DNA of 64,000 nt from UTCHB3 sp002050155 (GTDB taxonomy: Bacteria > Bacteroidota > Ignavibacteria > Ignavibacteriales > Ignavibacteriaceae), in the NCBI GenBank assembly GCA_030584105.1, contig CP129491.1:1426001-1490000 (forward strand), written 5' to 3'. The translations under genes and the position numbers were made by a program. Below, piece by piece: positions 8,506 to 18,233 of the stretch (within the stretch, counting starts at the first letter, position 1; the number at the start of each line of letters is the position of its first letter). The notes under the pieces are model-generated. The model saw only the letters and a program-made list of their open reading frames with translations, did no database searches and was not told the DNA's origin.

Positions 8506-10614
8506 TTAAGCAATTGTGAAATCGACATTTGACCTCTCGGGAATAACCCGGATCAATTTAACTCTGACTTTATCACCAAGCCGGTAAGTTTTACCGCTTC
8601 GTTCGCCTTTAAGCAAATAGTACTTTTCTTCGTATGTGAAGTAGTCACTTTCAATATCCCGGACATGCACTAAACCTTCGGCAAGCGAATCTGCAAGTTT
8701 AACAAAAAAGCCAAAACTTGTTACACCTGAAATTATTCCGTCAAATTCTTGTCCCACCAACGGCTGCAGGTATTCAATATACTTCATTCTTACTGAAAGT
8801 CTTTCAGCTTCGATGGCTGTTCGTTCGGTCAGCGAAATGTGTTCGCACCATGCACGAAGTGGCGGTTCTTTGTACAGCCCCTTCCCCTTTGTTTCGGTGA
8901 AGTGAGCCAGAATTCTGTGCGCCAGCAGGTCAGAATAGCGCCTGATCGGCGAAGTGAAGTGGGTATAATCCTTAAATCCCAACCCATAGTGCCCAATATT
9001 TTCTGTTGAATAAGCGGCTTTCGCCATCGAGCGGATAGCTAACTCGTTAACAATCACCTCTTCTTCTTTTAGTTTAACTGCGTTCATCAGCGCATTTAAT
9101 TGCTGAGGTGTTGGCGAATCATTAAACCCAACGGTGTAGCCAAGCGACTTAACAAACCGCGCAAACTCTCGCATCTTTTCTTTATCAGGCTTATCGTGAA
9201 TCCGATAAACAAACGGGATAATCTCGTGCTCCCGTCTCTTTTTGTTAATATGCTCGGCAACTGTTTTGTTGGCAAGCAACATGAATTCCTCTATCAGTTT
9301 GTTGCTTTCTTCCTGCACTTTCCTTTTAACGCCCAGCACTTCACCTTCTTCACCGAGAATAAACTCAACCTCATCTGAGCCAAATTCGATGCTCCCGGCT
9401 TTCATTCGTTTGTTGCGCAAAATTTCCGCAATCTTGTTGAGTGCGGTTAAATCTTCAGCAAGATCGCCCTTACCTGTTTTTATCACTTCCTGCGCTTCTT
9501 CGTAAGAAAACCGCCTTTTGCTCTTTATGACAGTTTTAACCAAACGGTAGTTTAATACCTTACCGCGCGGGGTTATTTCAAATACGGCAGAGTATGTAAG
9601 CCTCTCTTCACCCGGCACCAAAGAGCAAATCCCGTTTGAAAGGCTTTCGGGCAACATCGGAATAACCGCCCCCACCAAATAAACGCTGTTTCCGCGCTCC
9701 AATGCTTCTTTATCCAACTTGCTGTCCGGCTTCACATAGTGCCCCACATCTGCTATATGAACGCCAATTTCATAGTTACCGTTTTCCAACCTCTGCAACG
9801 AAAGGGCGTCGTCAAAATCTTTTGCGTCGGCAGGGTCAATCGTGAAAACATCTTTATCCCGAAAATCTTCCCGTTTTGCGAGTTCTTCCGGTGAAATCTC
9901 AATCCTTATCTCTTTGGCTTCTTCCAGTGCCCCGTTTGAAAACTTGAAGGGCAGGTTAAATTCGCGTGAAATGGTTACAACATCTAAATCGATCCCCTCT
10001 CCTTTAGGCACCACTTCAATAACTTTAGCCTCGGGATTTATCTTCGGGTTTGTCCATTGGATGTTGCCTGCAAAAACCCTGTCACCCACTTTCGCGCCGT
10101 TGAGGTCACCATCGTGAATGTACAGGTTCCGGTGAATTTCAGGAATATCAGGTTTGACAATGTAAAACGACCCTTCTTTCGTCAGCGTGCCGGAAATTAC
10201 ATTCCATTTTCTTTCCAAAACATTGATCACCTGCCCGGTCATCAGAACGCGGTTTCGCCCCTTAAGCTCTTTAGCGGCAACGGAAATTTCAACCGTGTCA
10301 CCGTGAAATGCAGTGTTAAAATAGCGGGAAGAGATGTAGTAACCACCCCCGGGAACCCGGTCTTTAAATAGGAACCCTGAGCCATCTTTCATTATGTTGA
10401 ACTCGCCCTTAACAGTTTTTCCGTTCTCTTTTGGCAAGTGTTTATACCTTTTTCCTTCCCTCACTAAAAAGCCCTCTTCACACAGCCGGTGAAGAAAAGC
10501 CTTCATTGCTTCATATTCCTGTTCCGTGTAAATGTTAAGGTCGTTTGCAAGTTGTTTTGCCTTAATGGCGTAGTTGATGTTCCGTTGGAAGTATGATTTT
10601 ATTCTGTTTTTCAT
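8506..10614 (-). CDS. rnr: Ribonuclease R
   Basis: A processive 3'-5' exoribonuclease of the RNase II/R family. The 702-residue protein has an N-terminal winged-helix region (1-60), cold-shock-like domains (about 65-235), the RNB catalytic domain and a C-terminal S1 domain (about 620-700, GIISGVTSFGFFVKL). The catalytic acidic cluster is intact in IDPADAKDFDDA (Asp260, Asp266, Asp268, Asp269). Its ATG overlaps the tamB stop as TAATG, which suggests translational coupling. The lysine-rich C-terminal tail typical of E. coli RNase R is missing. Confidence 0.93.
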   Translation of the reverse strand: MKNRIKSYFQRNINYAIKAKQLANDLNIYTEQEYEAMKAFLHRLCEEGFLVREGKRYKHLPKENGKTVKGEFNIMKDGSGFLFKDRVPGGGYYISSRYFNTAFHGDTVEISVAAKELKGRNRVLMTGQVINVLERKWNVISGTLTKEGSFYIVKPDIPEIHRNLYIHDGDLNGAKVGDRVFAGNIQWTNPKINPEAKVIEVVPKGEGIDLDVVTISREFNLPFKFSNGALEEAKEIRIEISPEELAKREDFRDKDVFTIDPADAKDFDDALSLQRLENGNYEIGVHIADVGHYVKPDSKLDKEALERGNSVYLVGAVIPMLPESLSNGICSLVPGEERLTYSAVFEITPRGKVLNYRLVKTVIKSKRRFSYEEAQEVIKTGKGDLAEDLTALNKIAEILRNKRMKAGSIEFGSDEVEFILGEEGEVLGVKRKVQEESNKLIEEFMLLANKTVAEHINKKRREHEIIPFVYRIHDKPDKEKMREFARFVKSLGYTVGFNDSPTPQQLNALMNAVKLKEEEVIVNELAIRSMAKAAYSTENIGHYGLGFKDYTHFTSPIRRYSDLLAHRILAHFTETKGKGLYKEPPLRAWCEHISLTERTAIEAERLSVRMKYIEYLQPLVGQEFDGIISGVTSFGFFVKLADSLAEGLVHVRDIESDYFTYEEKYYLLKGERSGKTYRLGDKVRVKLIRVIPERSNVDFTIA

Positions 10615-13600
10615 TAAAATTCAATTTTATATTTTAAGCCCATCTCGTTGATCATCGAGTTAGTTGTTGAGCCGTCAGTTGTGGATTCCCTCCGTTCGAT
10701 CCTTAAAAGGAAATCTTTAAGCACGGGAATTTCGAACTTGAAAGTAGCTGAAGAAATATCCCGGAAAACATTGGTTGAGCCGCCAAACGAATATTTTATG
10801 TTTGATACCTGCCCGGAAAGGTTAAATTTTGTCTGGTTGCCGGCAGCCCGCACTTCGAGTGATTTTACATAATCACCCAAATAGCTTGAAAGCAAGCCAC
10901 CAAGCAACGAGCCTGCAAGTGAAGTGGCGGTTCCCTGAATTGTGCTGATTTGCCCCTCTGCCGACGATTTATCAGCCTCCGTTAAATCCGATTTGAATTT
11001 GCCCGTGAGGATAAACCAAACAGCGTCTGCTTTATCGTATTGTGGCGAAGCAACTGAATTTTTGATGTTATCTTCACCGACATAAACTGCAATATTGTCG
11101 CTCTCTTTTGCAAATTTAGTGGAAAGTTCATCCATGCTCCCCTTCAGTTTCAGTTTCACCTGAACGGGTTGCTCGTTAGAAGTTCCCTTACCCGCGAATA
11201 CATAATATGAGTTGTAGTTCGCTTCAATATCCAAATAAGGATTGAAAATCTCCCGTTCGAATCGCAGTTTCCCCGAGGCAGCAAATGTTTTCAGATTCAA
11301 AAATTCAAGTGTAGATTCATCCGATACTGTAAGTTCACCCTGCACATTCTCAAAACCTTTCAGTTTCTCGTAGTTAAGCTCGCCCTGCAGAAAAGTTGTG
11401 AGTTTCTGGTTTGCCTCCTGGGAGAAAATCATCGTCATTTTCGTCCCTTTTGACATTGTAACCTTGAACTGATACTCTAAATTAAAAGGAAGTTCTTTCT
11501 TTTGTTTAACGGTTGTGTCGGGTTCAAAAATTTCATCATCAAACAGTGCTGCAAATAAGGTGTCGCTGGTCACCTTAATGGTGTCGTAGTTTTTATATTT
11601 ATATATATAGTTATCACCAGCGCCGGCAACACCGCTTCCGGTTGGCGGTATGGTCAGGTCGGTTTTATCTAAGTTCACAGAAGCTTTAACAAAGTAGTTG
11701 TTTCTGTCAATCTTAAACACAATATCCTCGTTCGTAGAAACCACCAACTTACCGAAAATAGGCAGTTCTTTCGAGGGTGAAGGGCTATCCATTACGGTCA
11801 AAGTTCCGCCTAAATTAACCTGCCCTGAAACCGGTTCGAAACCGTTAAGCATGAATTTACCCGTTCCCGATAACTTGCCGTAAGCTTCAACTCTTTCGCC
11901 TTCGTTTGTTAATAACAACTTTGTTACTTCAAGTGTTGAGTCTTTTAGTTCTACTCCTAATTGCAAACCATAGAGAAGTTTTGTCATGGAAACCCTGAAC
12001 AGCCCCCCTTTAACCTCTGCTGTGCCTTTCCTTACTAAATGAGGATAGTAACCTGAAATACTAATCCCCGATTCAAACACCCCCTGCAACTCTTGTATGT
12101 TAGGAATAAACCCGTTCAAAGCATTTAACGAAAAGGATTTCGCGTCGATCCGCAAATCTGTTTTCTTATCTTTAACAAAATCAAATATCCCATCACTTAA
12201 TGAAATTTTATACGGAATAACACCCGTGACCGAGAGCATCGAGTCGGCGGCATTCGTTTCACCTGAATAGAAAAAGCCGTTTGGGCGCACTTCTTCATTC
12301 TCATATTTTGCATTAAACACTAACCTCCCCATCGTTTCTTTCCGGTACCTTAGGTTATCAACCCGGAAGTTTGCGTCGATAACCGGATTGTCGAAACTGC
12401 CCCCGGCATTAATCGCCAGTTCAATATTTGCGTCAACCGGCTGCGTTAAGGGCTGTTTAACAAAATCCCTCATAATTTGCGAAATTGTAAGATTTTGAAC
12501 CCTTAAATCGGCGTTAAATTCCGAAGTGCTCACTTTTGCATTCAAAGCCAGATACTCGTTATCCCCTTGCCCGAGTCCAAAATCTTTAACAAACAGGAAA
12601 TTTTTACTGAAAGCAAGGATTGTGTTGCGCGTGTTCTCTAAATTGTAGCCGTCATACTCGAGTTTTGCGTCGTACATATTCAGTTCTAAAGAGTCTTTCA
12701 TAAAATCAACCACAAAAGCAAGCTTCGCTTTCATCATACTGTTGTAATCGACGGCAATTTTCTCCATATCCAAAATTGAATTGCTGAGAGAAACCACCAA
12801 CTGAGTGTTCGAAAGTGTATCGGTTTTCCCTTTGTTCAACAGAAAAATTTTCTTCACTTTCGTATCAATAAGCCCGTTAAGGTCGGCAATGGTAACTTTA
12901 TCCGTTGGGTGTTCAATTTCAATTTTAGCAACTGCGTTCCACAAAATAATGGTGGAAGATGTGTCGGCTGCCTTAAATTTGAAAAGATCGAGATCGTGTT
13001 TTAACTTGAACTCAAATTTATTCGTATCAATGATTACGCTTCCGGAAAGTGCACCCTGAACATCAAAAGTTTTAAATTTCAGAAACTTTCTGATGGGCCC
13101 CAAATCATTAACCTGAAACGAAAAAGCGAGCGAATCGGAAACCCCTGCGGTCTTTTGAATTGCCGCTGTTTTTGCAACTTGCACCTCTGCCGCTGAAACT
13201 GTATCCGAATTATCGAAAAAGTCCGGATAGTAATTATGCATAATTTTGGCAACATCTTTAAGCAATTTATCCATTTCGTTGCCAATATTAGAACCTATTG
13301 AAGCATAATCGAACCTGCCGGAAGTGGAAGCGGTGAAAAGGTTGGAAGTAATAAAAATATCTTTTTGCATTCCCGGTTCGGCAGTTATTCGGATATCCGC
13401 CGATAAATCACCAAGATCGTCCCCCTTAAAAATTGCCTGCTGCATATCCACTTGCGCACGCAGCACCATATCATTTGGGTCGAATCCCTCGCCGTTCGCC
13501 TCCATTGTAAAAGATAACAACGAATTTTCTAAACTGTTTCCGACGAAAACTTCCGGTTTCAAGTGTGTGAAAGCCGACTTAATCGAATAGACGGGGCGTT

Positions 13601-15407
13601 TCATGTTACTTAAGTCAAGTTCACCGCTAATATTCCCGGTTTGTCCGCTCATTCTGGTTGAAAAATCCAATAAAATTTTACCGGCTTTTCCCTTAGTTTT
13701 CAGCGCTAATTCATCGAAAAAGAATTTATCTGCCACGGAATGATCTGCCGCTAAATCAATTTCAAACTCAGCGTTCGAAGGGTCGAATCCATGTCCCCGT
13801 GCCCTTATTTTCGAAGTGAGATTCAACGGAGTTTGGATATACTTGCTGATATCTAATTTTTCCGTTTTTAAATCAACTTCATAAAAAGGCTGATTTTTTG
13901 CGAAATCAAACGAGTATGAACCGGCTATGTTACCTGCTGAAGATCGCATGCCCAAACCACCCTTGAATGTGAGCGGTGTGCCGTAAAATCCGAGTGTATC
14001 GATTGAAACCTGCGGAAACACGAGAAACTGACGCAAGTTTAACGAAGGCATTATCTCGTGAATATCCGGAGGGTTGAGAACCGAGTTAGTTATTGACGCA
14101 GAAATTCGCATTTTGTCAGCGTTTAGCGGATCGATTACACTCCCTTTTAATTTCAGCAGAGTTGAGTGCGCTTTCAGGTCAAGTTGTGTCAATTTTATGG
14201 CATGAAAATCACCCTCAGCAGCAAGGTTCATTTCAACGGGTCCCCGCAGAAGATCGAAACCCTCAACCACTGTCGTAAGATCAGCAAAATGAAATGGCGC
14301 TGCATCAAATTTCAGGTTGAAATTTGCGTTTTCTAACGAATCAAGCGTAAAATTATCGAAGAGGTTCAATTCTTCGGTGTGGTAGTCTATTTCTAGATTA
14401 CTTCCGGCTGTTTCTATTTTAAGCTCATTCAGATCGATTTTCCGCCCTGCAATCGCAACCGCTCCCTGAATGGATAGTTTGGCGGTATTTTTAAAATTAG
14501 GCGCAATATTAAACCTGCTGAAATCAAGTGAATAGGCATTGTTTGCGATGCCTATTTCAATATTCTCTAATTTTATATCGATCGAACGAAGCCGCAGGTC
14601 TTCCATGTTCATTGAAACATATTCGGCGGTGGGGTCAGTTTTGTCCCAATTTCTGAAGTTTAATTTGCTGTCCGTCATCTCGAAACTGCCCGCCTTAATC
14701 AGGTAAGGGAAGGGTTTCGGAACTGTATCCACTTCTTCTTCTTCTGTCGGCGGTGGCAGTATTTTAACTATGTTCAGAACACCGTTCGAATCGGTTACTA
14801 AATCGGCTTTCAGACCGTCAATATGAAGTTTCTCAACATTTATTTTGTTTCTGAAGAAATCTAACAGGCGCGGATAAACTTCAATTCTCCTGATCGAAAG
14901 TATTTCAACATTTGCGGAATCAGTGAGCTTTATCTCGTTTACCATCAGGTTTGTTACTAAGGTACCCTCGATGCTGCCGATTGATACCTTACCGCGCAGT
15001 GTTTCGTTGAGAATTGAGGTTAATTCATCTTTCAGAATTGAACGGAAAAAAGAAGTCTGTGAAAAAACAAGCAAAGCAACAATAATCGAAAGAAGAACAT
15101 ATAGAGTTCCTCTCGAGTACTTTAACACATTTTGTGTTATCTTTCGCTTTCTCTCCGGCGCCTTTGGAGTCTGCTCTTCCGCTTTGGGCGTCTGCTCTTC
15201 GGGCTTTGGAGTCTGCTCTTCCGCCTTTGGAGTCTGCTCTTCCGCTTTGGGAGTCTGCTCTTCGGGCTTTGGAGTCTGCTCTTCCGCTTTGGGAGTCTGC
15301 TCTTCCGCTTTGGGAGTCTGCTCTTCCGCTTTGGGAGTCTGCTCTTCCGCTTTGGGAGTCTGCCCTTCGGGCTTTGGAGTCTGCTCTTTCTTTTTGCTTT
15401 TAGCCAA
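10614..15407 (-). CDS. tamB: TamB-like AsmA-family envelope protein with a repeat-containing cytoplasmic tail
   Basis: A 1597-residue protein. Residues 8-84 are eleven seven-residue repeats of EQTPKAE type, then a basic stretch (ERKRK) and one membrane helix (about 101-117). A very long periplasmic beta-helical region follows, with the DUF490/TamB domain at the C-terminus ending MGLKYKIEF. TamB-like proteins are thought to bridge the inner and outer membranes for lipid transport or barrel assembly. The downstream Omp85-like barrel gene fits an envelope role, but a direct partnership is inference. The repeat tail is unusual for the family. It is followed by rnr with a one-base overlap. Confidence 0.82.
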   Translation of the reverse strand: MAKSKKKEQTPKPEGQTPKAEEQTPKAEEQTPKAEEQTPKAEEQTPKPEEQTPKAEEQTPKAEEQTPKPEEQTPKAEEQTPKAPERKRKITQNVLKYSRGTLYVLLSIIVALLVFSQTSFFRSILKDELTSILNETLRGKVSIGSIEGTLVTNLMVNEIKLTDSANVEILSIRRIEVYPRLLDFFRNKINVEKLHIDGLKADLVTDSNGVLNIVKILPPPTEEEEVDTVPKPFPYLIKAGSFEMTDSKLNFRNWDKTDPTAEYVSMNMEDLRLRSIDIKLENIEIGIANNAYSLDFSRFNIAPNFKNTAKLSIQGAVAIAGRKIDLNELKIETAGSNLEIDYHTEELNLFDNFTLDSLENANFNLKFDAAPFHFADLTTVVEGFDLLRGPVEMNLAAEGDFHAIKLTQLDLKAHSTLLKLKGSVIDPLNADKMRISASITNSVLNPPDIHEIMPSLNLRQFLVFPQVSIDTLGFYGTPLTFKGGLGMRSSAGNIAGSYSFDFAKNQPFYEVDLKTEKLDISKYIQTPLNLTSKIRARGHGFDPSNAEFEIDLAADHSVADKFFFDELALKTKGKAGKILLDFSTRMSGQTGNISGELDLSNMKRPVYSIKSAFTHLKPEVFVGNSLENSLLSFTMEANGEGFDPNDMVLRAQVDMQQAIFKGDDLGDLSADIRITAEPGMQKDIFITSNLFTASTSGRFDYASIGSNIGNEMDKLLKDVAKIMHNYYPDFFDNSDTVSAAEVQVAKTAAIQKTAGVSDSLAFSFQVNDLGPIRKFLKFKTFDVQGALSGSVIIDTNKFEFKLKHDLDLFKFKAADTSSTIILWNAVAKIEIEHPTDKVTIADLNGLIDTKVKKIFLLNKGKTDTLSNTQLVVSLSNSILDMEKIAVDYNSMMKAKLAFVVDFMKDSLELNMYDAKLEYDGYNLENTRNTILAFSKNFLFVKDFGLGQGDNEYLALNAKVSTSEFNADLRVQNLTISQIMRDFVKQPLTQPVDANIELAINAGGSFDNPVIDANFRVDNLRYRKETMGRLVFNAKYENEEVRPNGFFYSGETNAADSMLSVTGVIPYKISLSDGIFDFVKDKKTDLRIDAKSFSLNALNGFIPNIQELQGVFESGISISGYYPHLVRKGTAEVKGGLFRVSMTKLLYGLQLGVELKDSTLEVTKLLLTNEGERVEAYGKLSGTGKFMLNGFEPVSGQVNLGGTLTVMDSPSPSKELPIFGKLVVSTNEDIVFKIDRNNYFVKASVNLDKTDLTIPPTGSGVAGAGDNYIYKYKNYDTIKVTSDTLFAALFDDEIFEPDTTVKQKKELPFNLEYQFKVTMSKGTKMTMIFSQEANQKLTTFLQGELNYEKLKGFENVQGELTVSDESTLEFLNLKTFAASGKLRFEREIFNPYLDIEANYNSYYVFAGKGTSNEQPVQVKLKLKGSMDELSTKFAKESDNIAVYVGEDNIKNSVASPQYDKADAVWFILTGKFKSDLTEADKSSAEGQISTIQGTATSLAGSLLGGLLSSYLGDYVKSLEVRAAGNQTKFNLSGQVSNIKYSFGGSTNVFRDISSATFKFEIPVLKDFLLRIERRESTTDGSTTNSMINEMGLKYKIEF
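15156..15386 (-). repeat. 21-bp in-frame minisatellite in tamB (11 units)
   Basis: Eleven consecutive 21-bp units encode EQTPK[A/P]E, with one GQTPKAE and a last EQTPKAP. Units differ at few bases, so the array is probably young or homogenised. Length changes would keep the frame. Confidence 0.95.
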
Positions 15408-15435
15408 CTGCTTTTTCGCTTTTTCTTTTATCGGA

Positions 15436-15924
15436 TTATCTGCAATATTTTTGCATAATCAGTTTGATTATACCTGTTGTTGAGCGCCCTGTGGTAAAAG
15501 GTATGTTGGTTGTAACACCACCGTTTGCTTCCACAATATCTCTGCCCACAATGTTTTCTAATGCCCAGTCACCCCCTTTAACCAACACATCCGGAACAAT
15601 TGCACTGATTAGTTCTAACGGAGTATCTTCATCGAAAATTGCCACAAAATCAACGGGTTTGAGTGACCAGAGAGCAAGTGCCCTCTCTTTCTCAGGTAGT
15701 AGCGGGCGTTTATCACCTTTTAGACGCTTTACAGAGGCATCTGAATTTAGCCCGACTATCAGCACATCACCCAAAGCACGCGCTTTTGTTAAATAATCAA
15801 TGTGACCGGCGTGAATAAGATCGAAACAACCGTTGGTGAAAACGACTTTCTTCCCCTCTCTTTTTTGCTGTTTCCTGATCTCAGAAAGTTCTTCCCAACT
15901 CCATAAAAATTTCATCTCAGACAT
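15436..15924 (-). CDS. rfaE2: D-glycero-beta-D-manno-heptose 1-phosphate adenylyltransferase
   Basis: Forms ADP-heptose for the LPS inner core. The 162-residue protein is a cytidylyltransferase-fold enzyme with the FTNGCFDLIHAGH motif (29-41; HxGH at 38-41) and the C-terminal GRSTTGII segment. It corresponds to the second domain of bifunctional HldE. Here the kinase domain is a separate gene just upstream (15989-16984). The ATG at 15924 is used; an internal ATG at 15915 is also possible. tamB follows 28 bp downstream. Confidence 0.9.
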   Translation of the reverse strand: MSEMKFLWSWEELSEIRKQQKREGKKVVFTNGCFDLIHAGHIDYLTKARALGDVLIVGLNSDASVKRLKGDKRPLLPEKERALALWSLKPVDFVAIFDEDTPLELISAIVPDVLVKGGDWALENIVGRDIVEANGGVTTNIPFTTGRSTTGIIKLIMQKYCR

Positions 15925-15988
15925 AAATCCTTTTCCAGTTCAGGGGTAATTCCCAATTTTCCACAAAAAACTGTAAAAAATGAAAACT

Positions 15989-16984
15989 TCATCTCAACCC
16001 TTCAATTATGGTGTCGAAAAGTGTATTTATATTCACAGGAACAATACCCACCTCTTCGCAAACTATCCCGGCGGCATAATTTGCAATATAGCAGGCTTCG
16101 TAAATGTTCGCGCCGGCAGCAAGTGCGATAGTAAGTGTTGAAATCACGGTATCACCCGCACCGGAAACATCAGCTACCTTTCTCGCTTTTGTCGGCATCA
16201 TTCGGGGGGCATTACCCCGATTGAAAACAGCAATCCCATCCTCGCCTAAAGTTAAAAGAATGTTTTCCGCTTCCAGTTTTTCAAGAAGAATTTCACCGGC
16301 TCTCAGCACATCATCCGTAGTTTTAAGCCCGAAACCGAGTATGTCACCCGCTTCTTTTCTGTTTGGTTTAAACACCGTAACCCCTTTATATAAAAAGAAG
16401 TTATTAAACTTTGGGTCAACCGTTACTAATTTATTCTTCTCTTTGCAAAGCGCAATTATTTGCCCGATTAACGAAGCAGTCAGCACCCCTTTATTATAGT
16501 CCTGAAGTATAACCGCATCAATCGAATCGATGTTGCTTCTCAAAACTGCCAGCAGCCGTTCTTCAGTTTCTGAGGTAATTTCCTCTTTGTTTTCTCTGTC
16601 GAACCTGACAACATGTTGGGAGCCGGCAATAATCCTCGTTTTAAGAGTTGTGTGCCTGTTTGGGTCGCTTATTAATCCGATACCCTCTATTTTTTCCTCT
16701 TTCAGCAGGTTCAAAAAAATCTCACCGGCACGGTCTTCGCCGATAATCCCAAGCGCGAGCGGAACACCGTTCAGGTGAAGGATATTGTTTGCGCAGTTTG
16801 CCGCACCGCCAAATCTGTAAAACTCATCCTCAACATCGACAACGGGCACCGGAGCCTCGGGCGAAATCCTCTTTGCACCGCCCATCACATAGCCATCCAA
16901 CATCATGTCGCCAACAATAGCCACCCTTTTACCAAAAAATGCTGATTTTAGCCTGTTTAATCGTTCTTCTGAAAAATTGATCAT
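15989..16984 (-). CDS. rfaE1: D-glycero-beta-D-manno-heptose-7-phosphate kinase
   Basis: A PfkB/ribokinase-fold kinase of 331 residues that phosphorylates heptose-7-phosphate at C1 on the way to ADP-heptose. The N-terminal GDMMLDGYVMGGAKRISPEAP signature and C-terminal DVSGAGDT (273-279), with catalytic Asp278, match the HldE kinase domain. It pairs with the adenylyltransferase gene 64 bp downstream; together they replace fused HldE. The 146 bp upstream hold three degenerate copies of a TTTTTAATGCaCCG-like word (17050-17110) of unknown meaning. Confidence 0.9.
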   Translation of the reverse strand: MINFSEERLNRLKSAFFGKRVAIVGDMMLDGYVMGGAKRISPEAPVPVVDVEDEFYRFGGAANCANNILHLNGVPLALGIIGEDRAGEIFLNLLKEEKIEGIGLISDPNRHTTLKTRIIAGSQHVVRFDRENKEEITSETEERLLAVLRSNIDSIDAVILQDYNKGVLTASLIGQIIALCKEKNKLVTVDPKFNNFFLYKGVTVFKPNRKEAGDILGFGLKTTDDVLRAGEILLEKLEAENILLTLGEDGIAVFNRGNAPRMMPTKARKVADVSGAGDTVISTLTIALAAGANIYEACYIANYAAGIVCEEVGIVPVNINTLFDTIIEGLR

Positions 16985-17131
16985 CTTTAATTCTCTGAAA
17001 CTTTATCTCTCCGCTGTATGCAGTATGCTTTTTATTCTGTTCCGGTTTAGTTTTTAATGCACCGTATTTTTTACGCTACATATTTTTAATGCGCCGGATT
17101 TTTATGCACCTTATATATCTTTCACGCAATA

Positions 17132-18229
17132 TTACTTTTTATTCTTCTGTTTCAAGCCGCCCCATTTCCCCAATGGGTTGCTGAGATCGATACGCCACAA
17201 ACCATTGTTCGATGCCAACCAAACAAACCCGTGCTCATATTCCATCTGGTAGATGTCGTTCACCGGAATGTTTAAATCAGAAGGGTTTGCAGCGAGTATT
17301 TTCGCACTGTTCCGGTCGATAATTGTTACGCCTCTGCCGTATTCAATCTTTTTTTCAGTATCGTACTCGTAGGTTCCTGCCCAAATTGTGTTGCCAATTC
17401 TCAGAAGAGAATAAACCCCGTTACCTCGTAAGCCGGTACGGCTGTCAATCTTATCCCACTTCGCCTTTCTGTTATAACGATAAATCCCCCCGATGTTGAA
17501 ATCAGGAAACTCTGCCGAGCGCCTGTCCTGGTTACCAAACCAGATATACTCTTTGTCAAAAACAATCGAATTAACCGACACCCTCATTCCTTCGGATCTA
17601 AAATACCCATCTTTGTTCGTGATGAACTGGCACAACCCCGGTGAAAACTCGCCGTTTGCTTTATCAAATTTATAAAGCCCCCCTTCGGTAACAATCCAAA
17701 CATACCTGTCTTCTTCGATGAAAAACCCTTTCACATTGTTTGTCGAGGTTTCTTCATCTCTGGCGAGACTGAAATCATCGTATTTCTGCTTTTTTACATT
17801 AAGAATCGAAAGATTAATAAATCTTCCGATCCAAAGCAAGCCGGTTGACTTATCGTATTTTAACCCTCTGATCCAGTTACCGTACTCACCCCCTTCGGCA
17901 AATTTTCTTTTCTTCCAGGTTCTCTTCGATTTTTCATAGATCAAAAGCCCGTCGCTCGTACCTGCCCATACATAGTTTTCGTTAGCTTCTATACAATAAA
18001 TCAGCCGGTCTTTCACCCCTTTTTCATCTTCATTCATGGAGACCAGATTGTTTGAGGCAGCGTCGTAATAGAAGATCCCGTTTCCATAAGTGGATATCCA
18101 AATGTTCTCACCCTCTCGTACGAACCCGGTAATTTTAGCGCCCTCGGCTATAACAAAAAAATCGGGCGTCCCCGGGTAAAGTAACGAAACCGGTAAAAAC
18201 CATAAAACCAGGAACTTAAAAAGCTTCAT
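17132..18229 (-). CDS. Secreted beta-propeller protein of unknown function
   Basis: A 365-residue protein with an N-terminal signal peptide (MKLFKFLVLWFLPVSLLYPG). A series of blades follows with motifs such as WISTYGNGIFYYD, VWAGTSDGLLIY, LWIGRF and VWLASNNGLWRIDL. These resemble the reg_prop (two-component-regulator propeller) repeats of FCB-group proteins, but here without a kinase or DNA-binding domain. Upstream starts exist (ATG 18247, TTG 18250) but overlap panB. The ATG at 18229, with GAGAG upstream and the signal peptide immediately after, is preferred. It sits 4 bp after the panB stop. The role is unknown. Confidence 0.72.
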   Translation of the reverse strand: MKLFKFLVLWFLPVSLLYPGTPDFFVIAEGAKITGFVREGENIWISTYGNGIFYYDAASNNLVSMNEDEKGVKDRLIYCIEANENYVWAGTSDGLLIYEKSKRTWKKRKFAEGGEYGNWIRGLKYDKSTGLLWIGRFINLSILNVKKQKYDDFSLARDEETSTNNVKGFFIEEDRYVWIVTEGGLYKFDKANGEFSPGLCQFITNKDGYFRSEGMRVSVNSIVFDKEYIWFGNQDRRSAEFPDFNIGGIYRYNRKAKWDKIDSRTGLRGNGVYSLLRIGNTIWAGTYEYDTEKKIEYGRGVTIIDRNSAKILAANPSDLNIPVNDIYQMEYEHGFVWLASNNGLWRIDLSNPLGKWGGLKQKNKK

Positions 18230-18233
18230 CAAA

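Noticed and set aside
15132..15483. Long plus-strand open frames opposite the tamB repeat
   Set aside because: All three frames are open only because the 21-bp repeat lacks stops. The minus strand has the coherent TamB protein.
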